NCBI RefSeq assembly: GCF_001591505.1
Contig: NZ_BCVA01000010.1
Span: 81,289-145,288 of the forward strand
Reading direction: 5' to 3'
DNA from: Neobacillus niacini NBRC 15566
GTDB lineage: Bacteria > Bacillota > Bacilli > Bacillales > Cytobacillaceae
DNA length: 64,000 nt
Notes under the pieces: generated by a model
Told to the model about the DNA's origin: nothing
The model's input: only the letters and a program-made list of their open reading frames with translations
The model's database searches: none
Part shown: one piece after another, positions 17,003 through 25,137 of the stretch
Numbering within the stretch: position 1 is the first letter of the stretch
Layout: the number at the start of each line of letters is the position of its first letter
Position numbers and translations under genes: made by a program

Positions 17003-17341
17003 GTGAAGAAAACCCAATGGTTAATCTCTGGCGTTCTTACTTCTCTTATGGCTGGAACTACCCTTGCCGGTTGTTCCCAGGCACAGGACTTACCCCCAGT
17101 ACCAGAAGATACAGACTGTGCTGATTGGGAATGGGATGATGATGAAGGAGTTTGGCAATGTGACGATAATCGCTCGAGTCACTATGGCCACTTCTTTTAC
17201 GGCGGAATGTTTTTCCATAGCAGGTCGGCACTTTTAAATTCTTCCGCCTACAAGTCCTACAGGTCTTCCAAATCTTACAAGTCTTCCTCAAGCTTCAAAG
17301 GAGGTTTTGGGAGCGGATCGAAAGGTGGATTTGGAGGTTAA
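17003..17341 (+). CDS. YgiB-like small lipoprotein
   Basis: 113 residues; starts at GTG 17003 behind AAAGGAG. Signal peptide with lipobox LAGC (Cys near residue 23), then an acidic Trp/Asp segment (DWEWDDDEG) and a Ser/Lys/Tyr and Gly-rich C-terminal tail (SYRSSKSYKSS, GGFGSGSKGGFGG). It directly precedes a YgiC-type ATP-grasp gene and a DUF350 gene, the usual YgiB-YgiC-YjfL grouping, so it belongs to that membrane-surface system. Molecular function unknown. Confidence 0.75.
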   Translation: MKKTQWLISGVLTSLMAGTTLAGCSQAQDLPPVPEDTDCADWEWDDDEGVWQCDDNRSSHYGHFFYGGMFFHSRSALLNSSAYKSYRSSKSYKSSSSFKGGFGSGSKGGFGG

Positions 17342-17347
17342 TTGCAC

Positions 17348-18583
17348 ATGACCACATACGCAAATAAACGAGAGGAATTTTACTCCGAATTTCCTGACTT
17401 TTGGTCGAATTTATATGGAAGTGAATACAGTTTATATCATGTTTATAGTATTACAGAGCAGACACACACCCTGTTGAAGGAAGCCACAGAAAGAATGGGC
17501 AGGGTATTTTTCAAAACTGCAGGTCTCCTTCGCAGTCTTGAAGACGAACAGCTACTTGAACTAGGTTTCCCTGCAGCAAGTCTTCCATTTCTTCGGATGA
17601 AAAGTCCTTTTCCTGAATCCGTCATCTCTCGATTTGATTTTGCTTTGACGAACACCGGGATAAAAATGCTTGAGTTTAATGCTGACACTCCTACCTTTAT
17701 CGTTGAATGCTTCCAAATCAACGGGAAAGCTTGTTCAAAATTTGGCTTTGTTAACCCGAATGAGAACCAAGAACGGCTCCTCGCTTCTGGTATCACTAAG
17801 GCTGTCCTTGAATCCTCAAAGGGCTATATATCACCAAATGTTGTGTTCACAGCTCACCGTGACCATATGGAGGATTGGAATACCACGGTATATTTAAGTC
17901 AGTTATGTAAGGTTCCTAATCAAATCCTCCCTCTTTCAGAACTGCGGCTTACCGATGATGCACTTTTAGATTCAAATGGTGTACCCATTGATGTATTATA
18001 TCGCCAGACCTACCCTCTTGAACATTTACTTGAGGACCGTGATCCAAATACAGGGGATCTCGTAGGAGTTGACTTATTACAGCTTGCTAAAGACCGGAAA
18101 TTATCCATTGTAAATCCAGTTTCAGCATTTCTGCTTCAACCTAAATCCATTCAATGTTTGATTTGGGGATTGGCAGAAAATGAACAATTTTATACAAAGG
18201 AAGAACGGGATTGGATAAACACATACATGCTGCCTACCTTTCTTGAGGCAGATGAATTTGCAGGTACCACTGCCTTTGTCCAGAAACCATCCTTCGGCAG
18301 GGAAGGAGATACCATTACCATATGGGATCAACACAGCGAAATAGACGCTCAAAATTCCTTTCAAACCTACCATAAGGAACTGCCTGTCTACCAATCTTAT
18401 GTTCCACTTCCAATTGTTTCACTTGAGACAGAAAAAGGTATCGAAGAATTATCTATAGTATTTGGTTCCTTCCTGATTGCTGGGAAACCAAGCAGTATTG
18501 GGATTCGAGCAGGAGGTAAAATCACAGGGAATGAGTCTTATTTCTTACCGGTAGGAATAAAAAAGGAGGGGTTTAATTGTTAG
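17348..18583 (+). CDS. Glutathionylspermidine synthase-like ATP-grasp protein (YgiC family)
   Basis: About 411 residues, matching the preATP-grasp/ATP-grasp layout of glutathionylspermidine synthetase relatives: N-terminal segment FSEFPDFW-like, substrate region EFNADTPTFIVE, and the ATP-grasp core FVQKPSFGREGDTI near residue 315. YgiC proteins ligate an amine to a carboxylate, but the Bacillus substrate is unknown. ATG 17348 is 10 nt from GGAGG; the TTG at 17342 is too close. It overlaps the downstream DUF350 gene by 7 nt. Confidence 0.85.
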   Translation: MTTYANKREEFYSEFPDFWSNLYGSEYSLYHVYSITEQTHTLLKEATERMGRVFFKTAGLLRSLEDEQLLELGFPAASLPFLRMKSPFPESVISRFDFALTNTGIKMLEFNADTPTFIVECFQINGKACSKFGFVNPNENQERLLASGITKAVLESSKGYISPNVVFTAHRDHMEDWNTTVYLSQLCKVPNQILPLSELRLTDDALLDSNGVPIDVLYRQTYPLEHLLEDRDPNTGDLVGVDLLQLAKDRKLSIVNPVSAFLLQPKSIQCLIWGLAENEQFYTKEERDWINTYMLPTFLEADEFAGTTAFVQKPSFGREGDTITIWDQHSEIDAQNSFQTYHKELPVYQSYVPLPIVSLETEKGIEELSIVFGSFLIAGKPSSIGIRAGGKITGNESYFLPVGIKKEGFNC

Positions 18584-18963
18584 ATTTCTTGATATATTTA
18601 GGTGTTTCTATTGCATTATTAATCGTTGGACTCTTTTTAATGGAAATCACCACAAAGGTAAAGGAATTTTCTTTAATGGCAAAGGGAAACAAAGCCGCAA
18701 GTTATGTATTAGGAGGCAGACTGCTGGGGCTTGCCATTGTCTTATATTCAGCCCTAGCTAATTCCATCTCTCTATTAGATATGGTGATATGGGGAGCAAT
18801 TGGAATTGTAGCACAGATTATCGTGTTTTATCTTGCCGAATTACTTACACCCCGGTTTAACATCAGCCAAAGTATTGAAGACGATAACCGTGCTGTTGGT
18901 CTATTTCTACTTTTACTTTCCGTTTCTATCGGGATTGTTATTGCAGGATGTTTAACCTATTGA
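18577..18963 (+). CDS. DUF350 (YjfL-type) membrane protein
   Basis: 128 residues, four membrane helices with the two-fold internal repeat typical of DUF350 (GRLLGLAIVLYSALANS and DNRAVGLFLLLLSVSIGIVIAG). TTG start at 18577 with AAGGAGGGG inside the end of the ATP-grasp gene. Completes the YgiB-YgiC-DUF350 operon. Role at the membrane is unknown. Confidence 0.85.
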   Translation: MLDFLIYLGVSIALLIVGLFLMEITTKVKEFSLMAKGNKAASYVLGGRLLGLAIVLYSALANSISLLDMVIWGAIGIVAQIIVFYLAELLTPRFNISQSIEDDNRAVGLFLLLLSVSIGIVIAGCLTY

Positions 18964-18988
18964 GAAAAACGCATCGTTATGATGCGTC

Positions 18989-19022
18989 AGGCTGTCGAGA
19001 AAGTCTCGACAGCCTTTATTTT
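18989..19022 (+). terminator. Intrinsic terminator inside the MITE-like element
   Basis: 12-bp perfect stem AGGCTGTCGAGA / TCTCGACAGCCT with an AAG loop followed by TTATTTT. Its 5' arm is part of the element's terminal repeat, so the mobile piece supplies termination for the DUF350 operon. Confidence 0.8.
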
Positions 19023-19047
19023 GACTATGATTAAAAAGGGACCCGTA

Positions 19048-19151
19048 CGATTTGTCCTCAAGACCCTGTATTGAGGACAAATCCTTGCTTGGTGCTCACT
19101 CGATTTGTCCTCAAGATCCTGTATAAAGGACAAATCCTTGCTCGCTGCTCA
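19048..19151. repeat. Two tandem 53-bp palindromic repeats
   Basis: Copies start at 19048 and 19101 and share CGATTTGTCCTCAAGA, CCTGTAT and GGACAAATCCTTGCT; each unit is a hairpin (GATTTGTCCT...AGGACAAATC). A partial third copy (ACGTCCTCAAATC) follows, and a diverged copy lies at the right window edge (63946-64000). Confidence 0.85.
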
Positions 19152-19244
19152 TGTAATACGTCCTCAAATCACAAAATAGTAAAAAACCACTTCCAAGAAA
19201 GATACTCTTCTCGACAATCTGACGCATCGTTATGATTGGTTTTT

Positions 19245-20273
19245 TTATAGAGTTTGATATGTATATTTATCACATATGACAAATAATCTAGCTTCCTTTG
19301 GGATAGGTTCATTCCATTTATTTAGTATGTTCAAATCATGTCGGTCAGCAATAAGCTGAGCCCCTTTCTCCTTTAGGTATTCGTAAGCAGCACCGTATGT
19401 TTTCCACTCTGGCTTAATATTTACTTCCCACAGATCACTTCCTCCATCTCCATCCTGCCTGCTTAACAATTGTGTAAATAGATGACTGGCTCCTTTCATT
19501 TGTGCAGATTTCGCCATTAGATTCGACACGGACCCATTTGATAAAATAAACTCATCAATCTTAACATGCTTAAAATTATCAACATGTTTTTCATTGATGA
19601 TCTCTGCAATCGTATAAATATTCTTTTCCGTCCCTTCGTCATAGCGTTCTATCGAGGAAGCAGTTAACAGTGTCTTGCCATCTACTAAATCAGGATTTGC
19701 TATCCCTTCGGCTGCGAATAACAAAACAGCTTGGGAATTTTCAATTTTAGCTTTTCTCAATGTCTCAACATCTGTCGGACTCCCCTGAATATAATGAAAT
19801 CGTTCATGTTCAAATGGTGTCTTTTCAAATTCGTCTATCAATACGATATCCGTTTTCTCATCACATAATAATAGTTCCTTAGTAGTACTCTTACTTTTGG
19901 CAGTCCAGCCAATAATGACAAAATGATTCTCACCTTTATATAACAATTTCCCCTCCTCCTTCCGCTTTTTATATTGTGAAACACTATCTACAATCACCCC
20001 AATAACTGTTCCAAATAAGCCTATCCCTAATGTATAAACGACAATCATCGCCCAGGTTCTTCCTGCGTCCGTAGTAGGGTATACATCTCCATAACCTACT
20101 GTCGTCATTGTCGTGAGAATCCACCACACTGCATGTAAGCTGCTTTCAAAGGTCTTCGGCTCTAAGAATCGAATGATTACTGCATTTACAATAATAAAAA
20201 GCATGGTAAACAGAATTACGGTTCGATAACGGTATCGTGAAGCTGTTAGAAACAATTTACGAAAAAAAAGCAT
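19245..20273 (-). CDS. Two-TM potassium channel with RCK (TrkA-N) domain
   Basis: 342 residues: helix, pore loop with selectivity filter T58-V-G-Y-G-D63, second helix, then a cytoplasmic TrkA-N/RCK domain beginning NHFVIIGWTAKS (about residue 117). YugO/MthK-type ligand-gated K+ channel of the plasma membrane. The dinucleotide-type glycine motif is G-W-T rather than the usual GxGxxG, so the ligand may not be NAD(H). SD GGGGAAG before ATG. Divergent from a strong promoter at 20368 that makes an RNA, not this gene. Confidence 0.92.
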   Translation of the reverse strand: MLFFRKLFLTASRYRYRTVILFTMLFIIVNAVIIRFLEPKTFESSLHAVWWILTTMTTVGYGDVYPTTDAGRTWAMIVVYTLGIGLFGTVIGVIVDSVSQYKKRKEEGKLLYKGENHFVIIGWTAKSKSTTKELLLCDEKTDIVLIDEFEKTPFEHERFHYIQGSPTDVETLRKAKIENSQAVLLFAAEGIANPDLVDGKTLLTASSIERYDEGTEKNIYTIAEIINEKHVDNFKHVKIDEFILSNGSVSNLMAKSAQMKGASHLFTQLLSRQDGDGGSDLWEVNIKPEWKTYGAAYEYLKEKGAQLIADRHDLNILNKWNEPIPKEARLFVICDKYTYQTL

Positions 20274-20367
20274 TCTTCCCCTCCTTACTTAATCCTTTTT
20301 TATTTATATTTCTATTAATTATTCATTTATTCCTTTAAGAGTATAAACACTCTCTCAAAATATATTG

Positions 20368-20396
20368 TTGACACACAATATTTTTTGATGTATTAT
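20368..20396 (+). promoter_or_regulatory. Consensus sigma-A promoter driving a non-coding RNA
   Basis: TTGACA (20368-20373), 17-bp spacer, TATTAT (20391-20396). Start point would be about 20403. No plus-strand gene follows before the convergent ger operon ends. Confidence 0.8.
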
Positions 20397-20402
20397 TATT
20401 AA

Positions 20403-20740
20403 TTGTGCTTAGCATTTATGTAACTTGTAATAGACGAGATAACGCAATGTAAGAATTTTATTCTGGCATTCTGCTTATGTTTTAAAAGTAAAACTTATTC
20501 ACACTGGATCGGCTTCGGAGCCGTTAGGATGTAAGAGAGGTAGGGCTTACGTCGTTTAGGTATAAAACCATCAGGTGGAAGAGTAACCGCGGCAAATTGG
20601 TCTTTTAATACCATTTATTATATATAAATTTTTACCTTGCGATGGCTGATCATCGAAACAACCATTCACAAGTTACTATAGTGATCCTCTAGGATCAAAA
20701 GCAAAAGAAGGCAGAGGAATTAAATCCTCTGCCTTCGTCC
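20403..20740 (+). ncRNA. Structured RNA of unrecognised class
   Basis: No ORF of note. A consensus promoter is just upstream. Pairings seen: GTAACTTGT (20420-20428) with ACAAGTTAC (20668-20676) closing the whole domain; CGGCT-TCGG-AGCCG (20510-20523); GATGTAAG (20528-20535) with CTTACGTC (20546-20553); GGTATAAAACC (20559-20569) with GGTCTTTTAATACC (20599-20612); CGATG with CATCG near 20640-20655. It does not match SAM, T-box, ydaO, 6S, SRP, tmRNA or RNase P signatures as I know them. The 3' end is unsure; the hairpin at 20707-20736 is the likeliest limit. Confidence 0.6.
20707..20736 (-). terminator. Terminator of the ger operon, also possible RNA 3' end
   Basis: 12-bp perfect stem GAAGGCAGAGGA / TCCTCTGCCTTC with a 6-nt loop. 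The minus strand continues TTTTGCTTTTGATC, a fair U-tract; the plus strand continues GTCCAATTTTAT, weaker. Confidence 0.82.
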
Positions 20741-20754
20741 AATTTTATAGTGTT

Positions 20755-21876
20755 TTATTTTTGAATGACAGCTCCATTCGAATTTATGTCTATTTTTACA
20801 GATACATTGACATCCGATTCGGCCAAAGCTTCTCCCCATTTATTTTCTACTTTTTTATAATGAGTATATTGGTACGCACGGGCGTAAAGGCCAAGCCCAA
20901 TAGGGTCTATTTTCTTTTTTTGGATTTTCTTTATGAGGTCCTCGATTTGTTTTTTTAACACTTTTTCAATCGCCGCCGTTAATTGATCATTGTTTAGTTT
21001 CTCTTCCGGAAATAAACGTTCTACAATATTGATGGTCAATGTAATGCTAATATTAAATTGAAATTTATTCTGCTTATATCCAGGTTTTATCCTGGTTTTT
21101 ACTTTGTTAACGGCAAAACTTATCACATTTTTATGGAAGATGTTTTTCTCATCTTTATTAGGAAGAACGGGAATCGTTAGAGTGATTTCATGCCTCTTTT
21201 TATTTTGTAACATCAATAGTAGAGTGGATTCAGGCACATTAAGAAATTGAGCATATTTCCCTTTATTATCAAGAAGAGATATTCCTGCCAGCTCGATATT
21301 TTTTTCTTTTTTCACTTCCGAAATAAAAGGGGTCATACCCTTCTCGTAAATCTCCCTATGCAGTTCTTGAAGTGTACCTTTTACCGCTCTCGTTCGATCA
21401 TAGTTCTTATCGATCAAAGCTTTCAGATGTAAAGATAATTGTGGTTTCTCTTCTGGATTATGAACAACAACTTTTGAAACAGGACCATCAACCGTCACTA
21501 CTCTTGTACTCATGGAAAATGTAGGGTTTCGATAAACAGTATCCAATATTGGAAACCAATCTTCATGTTGCAGGACACGTTTTCCCACTAATAATACTTG
21601 AATTTTCCCAGCAGTTACCTCTCCTGTTGTCAAAGCATCAAAAAGTCTTCTTGAATCTCGTATTGTTTTCGCCTTTACCTCATAAGATTCAGTTCCTTTC
21701 TTTGCTTCTTTACTAAAAACTGGATTAATTTCATAAAAGACAAGGTTATTTTTATCATCTAGATCAATACCAAGGATTAAAGCAAGCGTCAAATCCTCTA
21801 AAGGAGCTTTCTTGCCGCAGCTAGAAAGGATGACGATAAGGAAAATAAAAAGAGTCGCATATAACCACCGTTTCAT
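20755..21876 (-). CDS. Germinant receptor C subunit (GerKC/Ger(x)C family lipoprotein)
   Basis: About 373 residues. Signal peptide ending in lipobox LSSC (Cys near residue 20), then the Ger(x)C domains (ALILGIDLDDKNNL; RRLFDALTTGEVTAGKIQ). Lipid-anchored to the spore inner membrane as part of a nutrient receptor. ATG 21876 sits behind AAGGAGGGCG; the longer upstream frame lies inside gerB and is not used. Third gene of an A-B-C operon; the germinant cannot be told from sequence. Confidence 0.93.
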   Translation of the reverse strand: MKRWLYATLFIFLIVILSSCGKKAPLEDLTLALILGIDLDDKNNLVFYEINPVFSKEAKKGTESYEVKAKTIRDSRRLFDALTTGEVTAGKIQVLLVGKRVLQHEDWFPILDTVYRNPTFSMSTRVVTVDGPVSKVVVHNPEEKPQLSLHLKALIDKNYDRTRAVKGTLQELHREIYEKGMTPFISEVKKEKNIELAGISLLDNKGKYAQFLNVPESTLLLMLQNKKRHEITLTIPVLPNKDEKNIFHKNVISFAVNKVKTRIKPGYKQNKFQFNISITLTINIVERLFPEEKLNNDQLTAAIEKVLKKQIEDLIKKIQKKKIDPIGLGLYARAYQYTHYKKVENKWGEALAESDVNVSVKIDINSNGAVIQK

Positions 21877-22970
21877 TTTATCGCCCTCCTTTTGAGGTGA
21901 GAATAAAGCAGGAGATATACCCATAAACATAGCGGAAAAGCATATCCAAGTAGGAAACTAATGGGTTCGCCCATTTTTTGAAAATGTGTATTCCTGTCAA
22001 AAGATTGAGGTAAGAAAAAAACATAGACCAGGTTAAGAAGTAATAACCATCCTACATATTTACTGTGATCTTGCTTACCAAATAATTGACTGACAGAAAA
22101 CACAGTAACAAAAAAGATTGGCAGGACCGTCGTAGATATGACAAATATATAGAAAGATAAATAGACAATTTCTAACCGTTCCAAAAATTTGAATTCAACA
22201 ATTTTTAACAGATTTATGGTTGGTTCTTTATACTGGGTAATTTCATCTGGACTATAAAATGTAAAAGCAACGATCGTTACAATTAAAAATACAATCAATG
22301 TAAGTGTATTAGCAATGACTATTCCGATGGATGCTTTATGTTTTTGTTGCAAAAAAGGATACAGGAAAAAAGCAATTTCAAATCCTAAAAAGGAAAAAAT
22401 CGTTGTTTTTACTGCTTTAAGTATCGGAAACCATCCTTCTTTTATAATAGGAAGCAGGTGAAGCCAGTGAGCCTCTTTTAATGGATTGAAATAAAAGAAG
22501 AACATCCATATCGTCATAAAAAAAACCAATTCAGCATACCTGCCTACTATCGTTATATTATTTCGAACAATCAGGTAGCTGGGAATGGATAAGAGCAATA
22601 GTAAGATAACCATATTTGTTTGCGGTAAAATCCAAAATTGGATAAACAGACCTTCCCGAACAAAAATGGTAGAGCCTATAAAAGCGTAATACAAAATAAA
22701 AATAACAGCCGCGATTTTTCCACACCATTTTCCGAAATAATGGGTGATTAGATCAATAATCGTTCCATTAGGATAATTCTTCATCACTTGTATAATGATT
22801 AAACTCGCTAGTGTAGAAAATAACCAGCCAATAATAAGAGCGATCCAGCCATCTGTCCCTGCTTTTTCAGCTAATTCACGCGGCAATGTTAAAAGACCGA
22901 CCCCAACCTGGACACCATGAATTAAAAAGATATATTGCATGAACGTAATTGGATTTTGTGTATATTTCAT
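21873..22970 (-). CDS. Germinant receptor B subunit (GerKB/GerAB-type permease)
   Basis: About 365 residues, ten membrane helices of the APC-like spore germination permease family (starts ITFMQYIFLIHGVQVGVGLLTLP, here given in part as IFLIHGVQVGVG). ATG 22970 overlaps the gerA stop (TGATG) and its end overlaps gerC by 4 nt, so the operon is translationally coupled. The B subunit is the main determinant of germinant specificity. Confidence 0.93.
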   Translation of the reverse strand: MKYTQNPITFMQYIFLIHGVQVGVGLLTLPRELAEKAGTDGWIALIIGWLFSTLASLIIIQVMKNYPNGTIIDLITHYFGKWCGKIAAVIFILYYAFIGSTIFVREGLFIQFWILPQTNMVILLLLLSIPSYLIVRNNITIVGRYAELVFFMTIWMFFFYFNPLKEAHWLHLLPIIKEGWFPILKAVKTTIFSFLGFEIAFFLYPFLQQKHKASIGIVIANTLTLIVFLIVTIVAFTFYSPDEITQYKEPTINLLKIVEFKFLERLEIVYLSFYIFVISTTVLPIFFVTVFSVSQLFGKQDHSKYVGWLLLLNLVYVFFLPQSFDRNTHFQKMGEPISFLLGYAFPLCLWVYLLLYSHLKRRAIK

Positions 22971-24514
22971 CAATGTTCGTCACCCTTTGGACGATTTGAA
23001 TTAGCTCTTTTCCTTTGAATAGCTCTAGTGCTTTCAGGGCGCTTGACAATCGACCATTCTGGAAACCGTATAAATAGATCCTTCCAATCTGGAAAACGTA
23101 ATGGAGCGAATGGACTGCCATAAGGTGTACCTAAAGATTCGAGTGCAATAACATGAGCAATTAATGTCATTAATCCAACTGCGAGTCCCACAAATCCGAA
23201 TATTGCTGCTGCAATCATCATTGGAAATCGAAGCAGCCGAATGGCTGCGCCCATATCATAATTTGGAATAATAAAAGAAGCAATTGCAGTTAAGGCAACG
23301 ACAATCACCATGATATTACTTACGATTCCTGCTTGTACAGCCGCTTGCCCTATGACAATACCGCCAACGATACCAACTGTTTGACCAATTTTTGCAGGAA
23401 GACGTATACCTGCTTCACGCAGCATTTCTAATGTTATTTCCATAATGATTGCTTCTATAAAAGGTGGAAATGGAACTCGTTCTCGTGATGCACCAATGGA
23501 TAAAAGCAGCTTTAAAGGGACGATTTCAAAGTGAAAGGCAATGACAGCAATATAGGTGGCCGGTAGAAATATGGCAATAAAAAATCCAAAATATCTCATG
23601 AGGCGAATGAAGGATGCCACTATCCAACGTGCACCATAATCATCCATACTCTTGAAAAAAATTTCAAACGTTGCTGGTCCAATTAGGACATTTGGAGATC
23701 GATCTACTACTGTCACAATTCTCCCCTGTAAAATTTCTCCAGCAGCAAAATCAGGACGTTCTGTTAAAAATAGTTGTGGAAAAGGAGAATAGGGGTTGTC
23801 CTCAATATATTCCGTTAAAGAAGCGGCATTTAAAATACCATCGACTTCGAGTTTGTTTATTCGGTCTACAAGCTCCTTCAATACATCAGGATTTGCAACA
23901 TCTGCTAAATACAATATCGTAAGCTTCAAGTTCCCTCTTGCACCAACGGTCATTTCCTTCATTTTCAATTCTCGGTTTGGAATATGCCGGCGGATCATCG
24001 CAATATTGTTACTTCCTGTTTCTGTGAACCCTAAATGTTCACCTCTTAAAGAAGACTCAATGTTCGTATCCTCAATTCCTCTTTGCGGCCATCCCTGTGT
24101 ATCAAAGATGAATGCTATATGCCGCTGATCAATAAATAAAACACTATTTCCTTGTAAAATTGCATTTTCTATTTCCTGCCAAGTACTATTCTCTTTTACC
24201 AACCCCAGCGATACCTGTACTTCAAAGTCTTGCTCCTCCTTATTCGCTTCGAATAACAATGGGCGCAAGACATGATTATTAACCGTCTTTGTATCGGTGA
24301 GCCCGCTTAAATAAACAAGAGCAGCTGGGCATTTTGTTTGTTTTATAACAAAGTTCTTCACAATCAAATCGGTAGTCTCACTAAAAATCTTCTGTATTTC
24401 AGCCAAATTCTCCAATAATAGAGGACTTATCACTTTTTCGGTGAGGTCATTGTTCTGCATTTTGAATGAACTTTGCTGTCTCTGTTTATTACGATAGTTT
24501 CGAAAAAAAAGCAT
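22970..24514 (-). CDS. Germinant receptor A subunit (GerKA/GerAA family)
   Basis: 514 residues: soluble N-terminal domain to about 300 (DTKTVNNHVLRPL, EGILN-type segments), then four to five membrane helices with conserved PFPPFIEAIIMEITLEMLREAG (in part FPPFIEAIIMEIT) and a basic C-terminal tail. First gene of the tricistronic receptor operon; expected to be expressed in the forespore under sigma-G. No disruption seen in any of the three subunits. Confidence 0.93.
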   Translation of the reverse strand: MLFFRNYRNKQRQQSSFKMQNNDLTEKVISPLLLENLAEIQKIFSETTDLIVKNFVIKQTKCPAALVYLSGLTDTKTVNNHVLRPLLFEANKEEQDFEVQVSLGLVKENSTWQEIENAILQGNSVLFIDQRHIAFIFDTQGWPQRGIEDTNIESSLRGEHLGFTETGSNNIAMIRRHIPNRELKMKEMTVGARGNLKLTILYLADVANPDVLKELVDRINKLEVDGILNAASLTEYIEDNPYSPFPQLFLTERPDFAAGEILQGRIVTVVDRSPNVLIGPATFEIFFKSMDDYGARWIVASFIRLMRYFGFFIAIFLPATYIAVIAFHFEIVPLKLLLSIGASRERVPFPPFIEAIIMEITLEMLREAGIRLPAKIGQTVGIVGGIVIGQAAVQAGIVSNIMVIVVALTAIASFIIPNYDMGAAIRLLRFPMMIAAAIFGFVGLAVGLMTLIAHVIALESLGTPYGSPFAPLRFPDWKDLFIRFPEWSIVKRPESTRAIQRKRANSNRPKGDEH

Positions 24515-24639
24515 AAAGAAAACCCACCTATTATGGAATAAGATAGGTTAGTTTGCATCTTTATATGGAAGGATATGCAATCAAATCCAACTTTCACCTA
24601 AGCACTGGCACAAGGTACAATCATCTAGGCAACAACGAA

Positions 24640-24666
24640 AAAAAGCAAAGGCTGCCCTCTGCTTTA
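24640..24666 (-). terminator. Terminator of the ThrE-type operon
   Basis: On the minus strand AAAGCAGAGG-GCAG-CCTTTGCTTT (one G-U pair) followed by TTTTCG. Located just past the DUF3815 gene. Confidence 0.75.
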
Positions 24667-24683
24667 ATCAAAATTATGTGTTT

Positions 24684-25124
24684 TTAGAGATTTGCTCTTT
24701 TTATTCTACGTACTACCTGATTGATAACTTCTGAAAATACAAGACCAAAAGCGATTGAACCTGAGAGTAACGTTACTTTTGCACCTAAAGCCAAAGCTTG
24801 ATAGTAATCGTCCTCGACAAAATTCCTCATTGTATCATACGCCAAACCGCCAGGAACTAAAGGTATGATTCCTGCAACACTAAAAATTATAACAGGCGTC
24901 TTATAAAATTTAGCTAACTCTTGACTAACAATCCCAACAAAAAGAGTGGCTCCTAGTGTAGCTAAAACGGAATCTCCTGAATACTTTTCCGCTATATAAT
25001 AGATAATCCATCCACCCATTCCAACAAATCCGCATTTTACTAACGTCTCCTTCGGTGCATTAAAAATTACGCCAAAAGCGGCTGTGGCAATAAAGCTTGT
25101 GACTAATTGTCCAATGATGTCCAC
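24684..25124 (-). CDS. Threonine/serine exporter ThrE, C-terminal half (DUF3815/YjjB type)
   Basis: 146 residues with four helices and the conserved FYKTPVIIFSVAGIIPLVPGG segment (core SVAGIIPLVPGG). GTG start at 25124 with GGAGG six nt upstream. Together with the upstream DUF1212 gene it makes the split form of ThrE, an inner-membrane amino acid exporter that is one chain in Corynebacterium. Substrate here is inferred from family. Confidence 0.85.
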   Translation of the reverse strand: MDIIGQLVTSFIATAAFGVIFNAPKETLVKCGFVGMGGWIIYYIAEKYSGDSVLATLGATLFVGIVSQELAKFYKTPVIIFSVAGIIPLVPGGLAYDTMRNFVEDDYYQALALGAKVTLLSGSIAFGLVFSEVINQVVRRIKRANL

Positions 25125-25137
25125 ATTAAGCCTCCAT

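Larger units (their letters stand above)
18984..19225. mobile_element. MITE-like element with 18-bp inverted ends and 11-bp target duplication
   Basis: Terminal inverted repeats GCGTCAGGCTGTCGAGAA (18984-19001) and the complement of GCGTCAGATTGTCGAGAA (19208-19225), 16 of 18 identical. Flanked by an identical ATCGTTATGAT at 18973-18983 and 19226-19236, a candidate target duplication. No ORF inside; it carries a terminator hairpin and two 53-bp repeats. Removing it joins the flanks into an AAAAAC...GTTTTTTT hairpin, that is, the original terminator between the two convergent genes. Confidence 0.7.

Noticed and set aside
20570..20600. T-box antiterminator-like GGTGG...ACCGCGG inside the structured RNA
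   Set aside because: No specifier stem with AGTA bulge, no T-box terminator pair and no downstream tRNA synthetase or amino acid gene on that strand.
20403..20740. ydaO (c-di-AMP) riboswitch for the K+ channel
   Set aside because: Wrong strand for the channel and the conserved ydaO blocks are not seen on either strand.
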